Shown: piece by piece, positions 45,719 through 56,138 of the stretch
Layout: each line of letters opens with the position of its first letter
Position numbering within the stretch: position 1 is the stretch's first letter
Source: Heterobasidion occidentale
Taxonomy: Eukaryota > Basidiomycota > Agaricomycetes > Russulales > Bondarzewiaceae
Reading direction: 5' to 3'
NCBI GenBank assembly: GCA_039111635.1
Contig: JBCAQO010000013.1
Coordinates: 868,001 to 932,000, forward strand
Length of the DNA stretch: 64,000 nucleotides
Notes under the pieces: model-generated
The model's input: only the letters and a program-made list of their open reading frames with translations
Told to the model about the DNA's origin: nothing
Databases searched by the model: none
Translations under genes and position numbers: made by a program

Positions 45719-48700
45719 TCAGTATTCCGCAAAGCCGGCTGCCTCGCGCGCGTCCTCGTCTCGTTCCTGGCCATCCTGCTCGGGCAAGGGATCCTCCTCC
45801 TCCTCCTCCCCCTCCTCCTCTTCCTCAGTTGAGTCATCATCCCACTCATCCTCGTCTCTACTTTCGCTGCCCGAGTCTGCACCAGCTGGCATGTCAATGG
45901 GTAATTCATACTCATCAGCGCCAGCAGATGCATCCCCGCCGTCTTTGAGAAGCGCTGCGTTGAGTGCGCGTGTTCCGAGGTGACCAACACCGCCACCGCG
46001 GAAGCGCATGAACATGTCTCGGTCAACAAACCTACAAAGAGAGTAAGAAGACGAGAGAGTGAGATGGAGAAACATACATGTTAACATAGTATCCTTCCCA
46101 ATCTTCATCTGCTTCTCTCTCCTGACGTGCAATGGAAGGCCCAAGCCTCTCACTAGTGTGACCTCGTGCAAAGGCCGGAATGAGATGGACACCGCGGATG
46201 ACTTCTTGAGGGTCTAGAAAGCCAAATGCACCCTCGTCGTCGCCAGGTATGAAAGAGACACTGTGAAGGCGTTTGCGAGCCCAACCTCCCGGTGCATCAG
46301 TATCCAGGCCGAACCAGCGGACCCATAAAAAGTCCATCCGCTGTGGTGCGGAAGAGTGACCACGGTGATAAACCATGGCATGGAACACACCAATAACCCG
46401 TGCATACCAAAATGGGTGTGCTGTGTCGTCCTCGTGAGCGAGCACGATAACGTCCGCACGTGTCCGAGGATTGACCGAGTCTTGCTGACGACGCATGTCG
46501 TACGTCGTGTAATTGATGCGCACTACGTTGTGGCGATACAGCTGGTCGTTCTTGATGATCACAGCATCACGCTGCTCGTCAGTAAATGTGTGTTCGTCGC
46601 CGTCATAAGTTAGTCCGAGTAAGCGTGCGAGGAGGTGGTCCTTAAGACGGACATAAAAGCTCTATGTTTATATCAGTGAGGTGCACGCGTATGACTGAAG
46701 ATGCTCAGTACTTACCTCAAGCGCAGGGTCTCTGGTATGATCATGCAACCAGGCACGCACATTGAAATGGTTCTTTGTCGACACAGCCATGTGATAGTGC
46801 ATCATGGGGTCTGTGCAAGGAAGGGGGTCCTTGGTCCGTGGCCCTTTTCTCCGCTTTTGCATGCGAGCCTTCAATTTAACAGCTTGGCGGTGCTTGTCAA
46901 TCCGATAGGCGACAACACGAAGCAGGCGTTCACGAGAATCAAGTCTTGCAAACTGGAACAGGATGTTGTTTTTGTTAGTCCGGCTGTAAAAGCGTTTCGG
47001 TCGTCGATGCTCGGTTTCACCCTGTTGATGATCAGAATGCTAATTTACCAATCATGAGTGACGACTTACAATCTGTGTAGAATAAGAATCAGTGGTTCCA
47101 AACCTTTGGATGGTCTTGGCGTAGTCACCGAGTGCGTGGTACTTGTAAGTGACGACATTGAAATACTTCCGCTGCTTGCTCAGATTACCCAATGGTGCGC
47201 CGAATTTGACATTAGCGTCGGCGCATTTTTTCGCAAATGTAGCTGCACGCTTGCCACGTGCGGCCATCTCGCGAGGGAGCTCCTTCGTCTCAAAGGCAGA
47301 GCACGTCTTCTTGATGAATTTGCGTATGGCCACACCAAGGATACTTGTAGCTGCCTCAAAGAATTTGAGTGTCGTTTTGGTGTGCAGACGGAGCTTTGCA
47401 TATGCATGCCAGTTAGCGAGCTCAAATAGAAGGTCAGAGACGATGCGGTCATGAGGCGGTGGGAGGAGGCCTTCGAAAACAGGGATTGCGCACTAGAGGT
47501 CAAAAAAATGAAAAGTCGGCAATGGAATGCAACCCAAGGAAGACTTACTTGGAGTAAATCTTCGAAATCCCGTGCTGCAAGCTTTCGCATGGCCGATGCA
47601 TTCTTGTGGAAGCGTCGGATGGTGTCGCGGCCAAACGTGGGGACCACACGGTATCTGCCGAGGTTGGGTGGTTGCGCGTTAGCGTTAGTCGCTTCAAAAA
47701 TAAAGAAAACCCTCTTACCTTTGGTTCAGCTTTTGGATAGCATCATCACCGACAGCTTGCAACAATCGCATCAAGTGTGTGAAAGTTGATTTCCACACAC
47801 CCAGCTCAAACTCATGGAGGAGATCAACAACGAACATGGTATAGAAGTTGAAGCCAAACTGAGCGAGTTTTTGTGAAAATGCATTCTGCACGATGTGGTC
47901 AATCAGTGCCGGTGCGGCCAATAAGGAACCATCAAACTCACCCGGGTTGGCACAAGAGACCGATCGTCAAGGAGTGTCTTGATCCGATCGGACCCAACAG
48001 ACAAGCCTTTGTCAAATATGAGCGTGCGTGCGGTCTCGATATTCTGCTGCCGCTGGATGTCGTCCACACGCTCCCTTTCGCGCGTATTCATATCCGACTT
48101 CATTCCCATATTTGCAACCTTGTCCTTCCTGACCAGACAGCGTGGACATGGGCATCTAGCCAGATACTTGATACCTGCGAGAAGAACTCTGGAAACTTGT
48201 TAATAATCAATCACAGTATGCAACAAGCCACTCACTTTTCTGGATAGTCAGCAGAGTATGTGAAAAACCGAGGGAACACTCGACGTGTGATGCCATCGCC
48301 ACATCGGATGACAATTCCGTGAGTATATGCTTCCAAGAACTTCCCATCTAGTAAGAGCTCCCAGATTGCGTGCATGAGCTCGCGTTTACAGTGGGTCAGT
48401 GTGTCGGCCGTCGCGCTCTCGCCAAAGACTGCTCGGTAGAAGTCTTGGATGGTGTCGGGGAGCTAGAGAAAGAGAATGTTAGATTGAGCAACATAATTTA
48501 TGAGGACTCTTACCGAAGGAATATAAGCAAGGTGATGACAGGCAAAAGCGGTGGGCTTGCAGCGTGTGTACTTGGACTGCGAGCCGAAGAGCAAGTAAAA
48601 TGGCCATACAGAGGCTGTACCAAAGTTCGTGAGGTGTGTTGAATCAGACCAAACCATGAGTGGAGCGACAATTCTCTCCATCTCGTCATCCAGTTCGCGT

Positions 48701-49911
48701 GGCATATCCTGTACCTCTTTGTCTGCTTCAAGCATTGCATCGGAAGAATACATCTCCCCATACACGCGCTGAGCAGCGGACTTCTCGTCTGGCTTCCAGA
48801 ATTGTCGAAAGGGTGTGATGTGAAAGGTACAGAAGATTGAATCTTGAAATACACTGGTGATGATGTCGAGGATGCTGCGATGCCATACGCCTTTGATCTC
48901 AAACTCCTGGGCCTCGTTCTCGGGAACTTTGACCTTGCCGGCTGGCAGACGAATTTTCACAGAAGATTCCTTCCACCCTTCGCCCTCGTTGAACGGACTC
49001 GAGGCATCTGCAATATAAGCATCCATGTTTTTATGCTCTCGTGCGGTGTTGAACTTTGTGAAGTCTTTAACGTCAAGGCCTTCATTCACGGCGTCACCGA
49101 GGGCATGTGCGAGCCGATCCAGCTCACTAGCAGATTTGAAAGTGGACTTAGTGTACTGCCAGGCCATCATAGTTGCAGCGACGGGGTTACTGAACGGTGC
49201 GTAGTAAGGCTCTGTCTCCTCGACGACTGCCATTTGCTTTGTAGGACCTTGAGTAGCAGGAGTAGCTAGCGTCGAGGTATCACAAACGCTCGCAAGATCA
49301 ATTGTTGCCTCTGGATCCTGCGTGGGGCGGCGCGAGTAGCTACGATAGAGGCCAAACTTGTTCGGCTTGGTCTCGAAGGTTACCGGATGTGCCGGCACTG
49401 GTGGAGGCACCATTTCAACAGGGGCAGAATGACTGGAGGAAGGGGCAGCATGCTCCTGTGGCTGAGGTGCGGGTTTTGTAGGAATATGAGGGAGAGGAGT
49501 TGCGGAACCAGGTAAAAAATCATCGAAACGCTTAGGGAATCGGATTCCGCGTCCAGAGCGCTTAGAGCGTGTCACAGGGACATCTTCTGCAACTACAGCT
49601 GACTCTGGAGGAGGAAGATGAGGGGGAGATTCAGTGCTGGTGTCCTGCTAGATGCAGTGCCGTCAGTGGTATGCCCTGTATGTACTCCGAATCCTTCTCA
49701 CCTCTCTGGTGCTGGTGTCTACATGTTCCACTGAAGCCCGTGCCTTCTTCTTAGACCGACTCCTATCCTTCTCATCCTCCCGAGGGTGCTTTGTTGTCGC
49801 AGGCTCCTTGAATTCAAAGAGCTTCTGATAGGCGGAGCAGCTCCGCTGGTGGGTCTTGACACCACGTTTCTGTTCAAATGAGCGAGGGCAGGCGAGACAG
49901 GTATAGACCAT
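45719..49911 (-). CDS. Plavaka-type transposase
   Basis: The protein begins with a C2H2-like zinc finger (YTCLACPRSFEQKRGVKTHQ, then RSC), as many Plavaka transposases do. Family landmarks follow in order: KFGLYRSYSRRPTQDPE, a central EFEIKGVWHRSILDIITSVFQ, MVWSDSTHLTNFGTASVWPF, KYTRCKPTAFACHHLAYIPS, a CPCPRC cysteine motif, VVDLLHEFELGVWKSTFTHL and a KYHALGDYAKTIQRFGTTDS segment. The tail is acidic (DSTEEEEEGEEEEEDPLPE). Introns are short (one near 49640-49700 joins the zinc-finger exon to the next). No disabling stop was found across about 1,150 codons. It should cut and paste the element by its terminal repeats; catalytic acidic residues cannot be fixed without an alignment. Confidence 0.88.
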
Positions 49912-50261
49912 TACAACGAGAAAAAGAAAAAAAATGTATAGGGCACGCATCCTTGCGGATGGACGTTGCTAGAGGAGCGCGAGCACAAAAGATGTTGATT
50001 TTGTGGCAGAGTCACGTTACTTAAGTCGCAAGGATCAATATTGTGATGTTGCAATGCAAAAAAAAAACAGAATTCGTGCTTTAGCTGCACACACGCTCGC
50101 ATATTTCACAGCTGGTGATGTTGAGCTTCTTGATATTGATGTTTCCTCCTGTTCACCTTTTGCTAACACCGAGAAGATGATGCAACCACACAAGCTCAGC
50201 GCAGTCTCTCATTATCGAGCACATAGGCGGAGCGAGACACCTGTACTAATGCAAAACATAA

Positions 50262-50360
50262 CAAATTAGCGCTGAGAAACGCGTCGCGTGCCGTGGGATA
50301 GCAGATAATGTCTTTATCTACTATCCTACGGCGCGCAACGTGTTTCTCAGCGCTAATTTG
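50262..50360. repeat. 99-bp hairpin between the two element genes
   Basis: Two 43-bp arms (50262-50304 and 50318-50360) are inverted copies with 38 matches. All five differences are C/T or G/A transitions, so most pairs survive as wobble pairs in one RNA strand. The 13-nt centre (ATAATGTCTTTAT) itself has 4-bp ends that pair. Arms begin CAAATTAGCGCTGAGAAAC. Confidence 0.9.
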
Positions 50361-51556
50361 CGCGCTCCACTGCACTTCGCGGATATCCCTGTGTCAGGAG
50401 ACTCGTGCTGGGTGGCTCCTTGGTGTGCTGGGCCGGACATGTACGAACATCCGGAAGGCCACGCCCACCAGTGCAATTCAATCCGTCAGTCACGCAGGAG
50501 GGCAACTCATCGCCCATGTGTGACCTCTTCACCGAGTCACCTAGCAAGCACTCGTTGCCGACACCATCAGCTCATACAACGTGCCGCTCATGGACTGCTC
50601 CTCACCGATGTGCTCGCGTGACCGGCAGTGCTACAGCTCGAGCAGTAGGCACACTTGAATATGGTGCCGCAGCCTGGTAGGCAAGGGGAGCAGCGATTGC
50701 AAGTGCGCGGGTGGGGGCAGAGAGAGCGCACCAAGGAGAGGGGCACGTCGGCATGCAGTTGTGGCTGCGGCTCAGGCTGCGGTTGGGATGCTGTGGACAA
50801 AGCGAGGAAAGACTCGCGCCACGTCCCCCCGTCCTTGGCATAGCGTCACCAGAGGCCCTTGTACGTGCGTGCGAGGTGTGGCATCACAATCGCAGTAACG
50901 CGATCGGTGTCTGCAAAGACACAGGATCTGGGTGCAGGTGCTCGAGTCCAGTGGGTTCGGGGTTCTGGGAAGGAGCGGGAAACGCAGGAGAGGCCACGGC
51001 AGCATGTGCAGGAGGCACAGGGTCATGGCACGCCGGAGGTGGGAGGAGGAGGCGGAGGTGGGTGGGGAGATTTGGCAGTGGGGCGCAAGGATGGTTTGGA
51101 GCGGTTTGGGCACCGAGGGCGCTGACAATGGAGAGTTGTTGAACTCACTAGAGTTTGGAGGTTACTCACCTACAGACCCAGCTGAACCGGCCCTTTCCTA
51201 TGTCCTTGTCCTCTTCAGGAGACTGTAGAACACCGTCACAAAGGTGTTGTATGGGTCCAAGGGAATTCCAAGCCCTCTTGTAGGCTGCCAGTGGCTGACC
51301 GGTGCACAGCGAGTGATGTGCCGCGTAGAATACAATGATTTGAGTAGAAATCTATACATTATCATCACCAGATAGCAAGGAAGAACAAAAATTTGAGACT
51401 CACAATTTCGTGGGCATTTTAAAGAGAGAGTAGATTAACGAGCAAGCTGCAAGCTGTCTTGGGCACCCAAATCTTGCGCGGTCACGTTATCCAGCCGCGT
51501 CACGTCGCGACAAGTCGTCTCGGAAATTCAGACTCCTCCTGCTCCCAACTCTCACT
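50361..51556. other. GC-rich intergenic part of the transposon
   Basis: This segment lies between the divergent element genes, beyond the hairpin. On the minus strand, 50588-50800 reads open with a Cys cluster (CNRCSPCLPGCGTIFKCAYC). On the plus strand there are Gly/Arg-rich frames typical of GC-rich non-coding DNA. No complete gene could be built. It presumably includes the promoter of the 51557 gene. Confidence 0.4.
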
Positions 51557-53533
51557 ATGCCATCCCGCGGTCGGTCCCCTTTGTCTGAGAGCTCACAATC
51601 CGATGACGACAACAGACCGCCTACACAACGCTCGAAACACAAGAACAGCCACAAGCGTCGCATTGAGGAAGTCGACGGACCCGCGAATGACAAGCGCTCG
51701 ACAGGAAAACGGGCTAAGATACAGAACAAGTCAGTTTCTTTCAATCCACAGCTCGTACTTACTTTTTTTTATTAGGCCCGACGATCATAAGGTCTACAAG
51801 AGTGCTGGGCGCTGGATCTGCCGCGGGATCACGCTCTACGATGACGTTCAAGATGTATTCCGAGTCGTAGGGCTCATGCTTCAGAAGAGCAGGTCCCATT
51901 CAGATCCTGCAGAATTCTCAGACAACTTGTCCGATGATTCTTCACCGGATGACCTTCAAATGTGAGTACAGTTACCTATTCTCCTTTGTGAAGTTTTGTG
52001 AAGTTTGTCAGGTCCGAGGATAAGCAGAAATCATACCTCAAGATTTACAACAATTTGCTCGACCTGGTCCTGGGGTTCCGCGACAAGGTCAAGACCGACC
52101 GCTACAAAGACTCCTTCAAGTCCTTGCTCGACACGGTAGGTCTCTGTATGCGCATATATGCGTGCATACACTCACATGTTTTTACCATAGATGACTAAGA
52201 GTAGCTCTAATGCACGCGCAGTTGACACAACGCTCATGAAAAAGCTTGTGGCCGATTGCGCACCCCTTGATCGCAAGAACCAGCCACTGAAACCGGCCCT
52301 CATCGAAGATAACAAATCTGACCGCGGGTTTTCCCCCCGATGATTGCTCGTCTCTTGTGTCCGCAGAAGTATCTTGCGGAATTTGACGCACACTCTAGGT
52401 GAGTTTTTTGTTCCTCATGGCAGGGACCCTGACTGTATTCCGATCCAGCTTCTGGAAGAAACTCAAGGACAACGACATCAAAGTGCTTGCGATAAACTGG
52501 CCAACGTTCATGTACCAGGATTATACCTGTGACCCGAATGATCGTGAGAAAGGGTTGTGCCGTGGTCACTTGGTGGTCAGCGTGAGTCGTTTCATGTTTT
52601 TTTTTATTGTTCTTGCTGACTTGCCCCCACTGTGTAGACGTGGCGTGCATTGATGATCGGGCCATCGGCAGCCAAGCTAGCGCCTGGTGTCACGGCAACT
52701 GGCACAAAAGGTGGGAATGCCAAACTGCATGGTCTCAATTGCGTCACTCCACAGACGATCGCATACGCTGCCTGCCAGGTGAGTTTGGAACCTCATCGTG
52801 GATCATTACTTACCAAAGTACAGGCGCGCTTCGCGCTGAGCACGATCGAGACGTGGAGCATCAAGGATGGCTCCTTCGACTACAAGATCTTCTACGCTAG
52901 GATCATCGAGCTCTTTGAGCGATTCCCCAACGATAGCTGGACTAAGGAGACCTTGGCATGGTGGAACAAGTATCAGCTTTTCTCTGTCATTGGTATCCAT
53001 ACTGATCCCTTTTGACAGGATGGTTTTCGGGAACGAGTCTGGCAGGACCGCACCAGCGCGAGGTGATGAACAAGATCCGGATGATGACAGTGAGTGGGAA
53101 GATATCATGGCAAAGCGTGCTCAACGTGCTCGAGAACTGGAGGATGCACGTAAGTTCTCCTGTCAAGTAGTCTGAGAGCAAACTGATCCGCATCACAGAG
53201 GTGCCCAAAACTACACCTGCTGCCGGTGCCGCAGAGGAGGAGCCTCCGCCAGACGATGCACCTCTGCCTTTCTCCGAACCGATCCGGCGCACACCCTTGA
53301 ACTTCGATAGCGACCTCACGATGTGTTCTTCGAGCCCGACACCTGAACAACATGTCGAGCCCGCCTCCGCTTCTAACGACCCTAGCAGCACCGGACAAGT
53401 TGCCAGCCCCGTTGATGCACAGCCTCCTGTTCAGCCCCATGTTGCGGACACCACTGAGACCGCGCCAGGACCTGTCAGTGCAAAACCACGCCCGAGGAAG
53501 AAGGGCAAAACTCCTGCGAAGAAGACTCGGTGA
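51557..53533 (+). CDS. DUF6698-like protein encoded in the transposon
   Basis: DUF6698 proteins form a large, functionally undescribed family in basidiomycetes. The N-terminal segment is charged and disordered (SRGRSPLSESSQSDDDNRP, then KRRIEEVDGP). The core shows family-like blocks: VYKSAGRWICRGITLYDDVQ, IARLLCPQKYLAEFD, LAINWPTFMYQDYTCD, HLVVSTWRALMIGPSAAKL, VTPQTIAYAACQARFALSTI, DGSFDYKIFYARIIELFE and TLAWWNKMVFGNESG. A Pro/Ser/Lys-rich tail ends KKGKTPAKKTR. At least six introns of 50-70 bp are visible. The C run at 52333-52338 appears one base short; restoring it joins the two conserved blocks. No nuclease, helicase or zinc motif was identified. Position inside the inverted repeats suggests a role in the element's biology, or passenger status. 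Confidence 0.72.
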
Positions 53534-55407
53534 GCGAGTGGATCTGCAGACTCGGCTCTCCCTTTCGTTACTGGCTCGTCGTATGCTATGGTATCGCAGC
53601 TGATCCTTTATGCTTTATTTATCTTGTACTGCCATATATACCCGATGCTTCATACCCTGTATTATATGGCCTTGTGCTGCAATGTATTATGTTTGTTGAT
53701 CATAAGAGCTACGCATAGCGAGATATTTTCCTTCTACACCGTTGCGCAACACATTGAATTTGAAGACAACATTGCAAGACATGCCATTCTCGGCTGATAT
53801 GGTCAGATGATACTTTTGGATGCTATATTGCTCGACATTCAGAATGTGCCTTGAAGCACACCATATTATTTTCGGACATTATATTGCATTATGGTATGCT
53901 TTCTCATTCTTGAAGATTCAAGGTAATATATTTCACTCGAGGATGGGCCCGAATGCCAATGTCGACATTCATTATCAATAATATATTTTTTTCTAGTTGC
54001 CCACATACCCCCCCCTCTGATTATGGTGTTGTGGACATTACGGAAAATATAGGGCAATATATACTTATATACGATCTCGGCAGTTTTGCTGATGGTAGAG
54101 CGTGGTCTAACACTGGTCTCTCTGTATCGACCAGTTGCGATTGTTTGGCGAAAGTCGGATGTTATATAATCAAATAGTCTTTGAAATTTTTCCTTACGAC
54201 GAGACAACTCGCGGCTGCATTCGCGCTCTTTCAAGTTTCTACAAGTCGTACCTCCAGAGTTCCAATGCTATCAAGAACTTTGATCTTTTGAAACATCGGG
54301 TGCTAACAGAATCTTGTAGAGCCATTGGTGCATGGCTCGAGCTTCATCCTGTCATCGATGGAATCAGATCATGAACAGATCCATATTTCCTCTGCGCGCA
54401 CACCTAGACAACACCGGCAACAGCAGCGGCGGCAGCAACGTTACTTTCACCGGCACCAGTAGCAGCCGCAACCACAACAGCAGCGGCAACAACCACAACA
54501 GCAGCAGCAGCAGCAGCAGTTACCTCAGGTAACGCTGTCAACTTCGACTCCTTCGATGATGTACTAACTTCTTACCATGCTTAGCATCAGAACCGAGGAG
54601 TCAGATCTGCACGCCAAATGCTTCTTCATCTGCACAAGCATCAAAAGTTCCTGCTTACCGGAAAAGGGGTGTTGGTAACGGAGTTCTATGCATAGGGAAG
54701 CAACTCGTCGCAAGGTATGTGATCTACTCTCTACTGTGTATGCAGTGCTGCCACACACATGATAGCATCGCACACAGAAACATATGTGCACGACAATGGA
54801 AAGAACAATTTCCGAAAGGGACAACCGATGAATTCAATGCCTACTGGTCCGAACTTGCTTCAGACGAGCTCGCGGTATGTTCTCATTGATTTTATTAGAT
54901 CTTGAACTTAATATACATCGAAATCTATAGGTATATGACCGTCTTGAGCAAGAACAGGTGTGTCATAGTATAACTATTGAAACTATATACTAATCCTGTT
55001 CAATCCTCCTAGAAAGCGAAGGCCGGGCAGTCGTGACGCAGAGCTTGGACTACCTGGGTCGAGGAGGGGCGACATTGTTAGATGGGATTCGAGGTGGTGA
55101 GATCCTTGGTGGTGGGTGTTTCAATGTCATTCGAGGACATTAGATGGCAGGTATGTGATAGATCGATAGGGTTAGATTCAAGTAGATATGTTGTTGATGT
55201 CGATAGATATTCACCTATGTGATGAGATATGGATAGATATGGCTAAATTTTGAACGCACCAGAACTAATTTGAGAATCAACTCAAGTCGATACAAATAGA
55301 TCCCAGAACATTAGGTTTGATTTGAGCTCGGCTCAGTGCGATACGAGTCGTTCACGTTCGATCAAAATGAGACTTTTATAACCAGATCTACTCATATATC
55401 CTTGTCC
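53534..55407. other. AT-rich right part of the transposon, microsatellite and possible short gene
   Basis: 53534-54390 is AT-rich with no recognisable gene. 54410-54530 is a CAA/CAG-type low-complexity tract ending in a pure CAG run. Between about 54600 and 55040 (+) several exons with GT..AG borders can be joined (KRGVGNGVLCIGKQLVAR, RQWKEQFPKGTTDEFNAYW, VYDRLEQEQ). No start codon was found, because the frame has a stop upstream of the repeat tract. From 55130 to 55400 there are many GATAGATAT-like short repeats. Confidence 0.35.
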
Positions 55408-55456
55408 GTTCTCGCTCGTTCTGGTTAGATCTCGCAATATCGGGTTTTCACTGGGG
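55408..55456 (-). repeat. right terminal inverted repeat
   Basis: 49-bp inverted partner of 45327-45375, followed directly by CTGAG. The next bases repeat GCTGAGC once more. Confidence 0.9.
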
Positions 55457-55461
55457 CTGAG

Positions 55462-56138
55462 CGCTGAGCAAACGGCGTCCGATGCGTCGGAGGCGAATCT
55501 CGATCCGGATGTTCATGCGACTTCGAGTCGGAAATCAAATTTGTAGTAAACATGATCATGACCTATCGGGGACCTATCCTGCTCCATTGTTTCCTTGACT
55601 AGCAGACTTGAAATGCGATGCCACCTACGACTATGCATTTTTCTCTGACAGCGCGACAGTGCCGGCCCATCAGCCTATTCTCATCTCAAGAGCGCTGTCT
55701 ACTATGATCAGTACAAGCACGCCGGTCAAGTCGACTTGGGCTATGACGTTGCTTCGTAGTCGGATCAAGCAGAAACCGACTCCAATTGGCAAGGATTGAA
55801 TTAAATATGAGGCTCGTTGAGGCCCCCTGCAACGAGTGATGACAGATTCAGCGCGCCGATAGGATTATTAAGAGGACCACCAGAAAGCACTAATAGGTCG
55901 TTGTGGGTTGGCATACGATGGCAAGGCGCCGAGCGGAGAGGCGGCTCAGCCGCTCAGCGTACCACAAGCGCCACGACTTGGTTGGAATAGACACGTCTTC
56001 GAGTCATGTGATTAGCGAATAATGCAGATGGAATACATCGTCAGTGCGTCACGTCGTATGATGCCCGGGACAATGAGAGAGAGAGAAAGAGAAAGAGAGA
56101 AACGTGCGAATACCAGACAAAAGAAGAATATGAAACGT
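55462..56138. other. intergenic region right of the transposon
   Basis: A 63-codon open frame (55608-55799) has no known motif. A GA-rich simple repeat lies near 56075-56100. This is the 3' flank of GMC gene 2 and was probably joined to the left flank before the insertion. Confidence 0.45.

Larger units (their letters stand above)
45327..55456. mobile_element. 10.13-kb Plavaka-type DNA transposon with two divergent genes
   Basis: Both ends carry a 49-bp terminal inverted repeat (45327-45375 and 55408-55456) that differs at two positions; it begins CCCCAGTGAAAACCCG. The 5 bp CTGAG flank both ends directly (45322-45326 and 55457-55461), as a target-site duplication should. Inside are a transposase gene (-, 45719-49911), a DUF6698-like gene (+, 51557-53533) and a central intergenic part with a 99-bp hairpin. 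The near-identical ends and mostly open transposase exons suggest recent movement. The insertion separates two tandem GMC oxidoreductase genes. Confidence 0.88.

Noticed and set aside
54332..54532. Ser/Asn-rich open frame over the CAG/CAA tract
   Set aside because: It is translated microsatellite with no conserved segment and no supporting splice structure.
55608..55799. 63-codon plus-strand frame right of the transposon
   Set aside because: No recognisable motif and no neighbouring exons with convincing borders.
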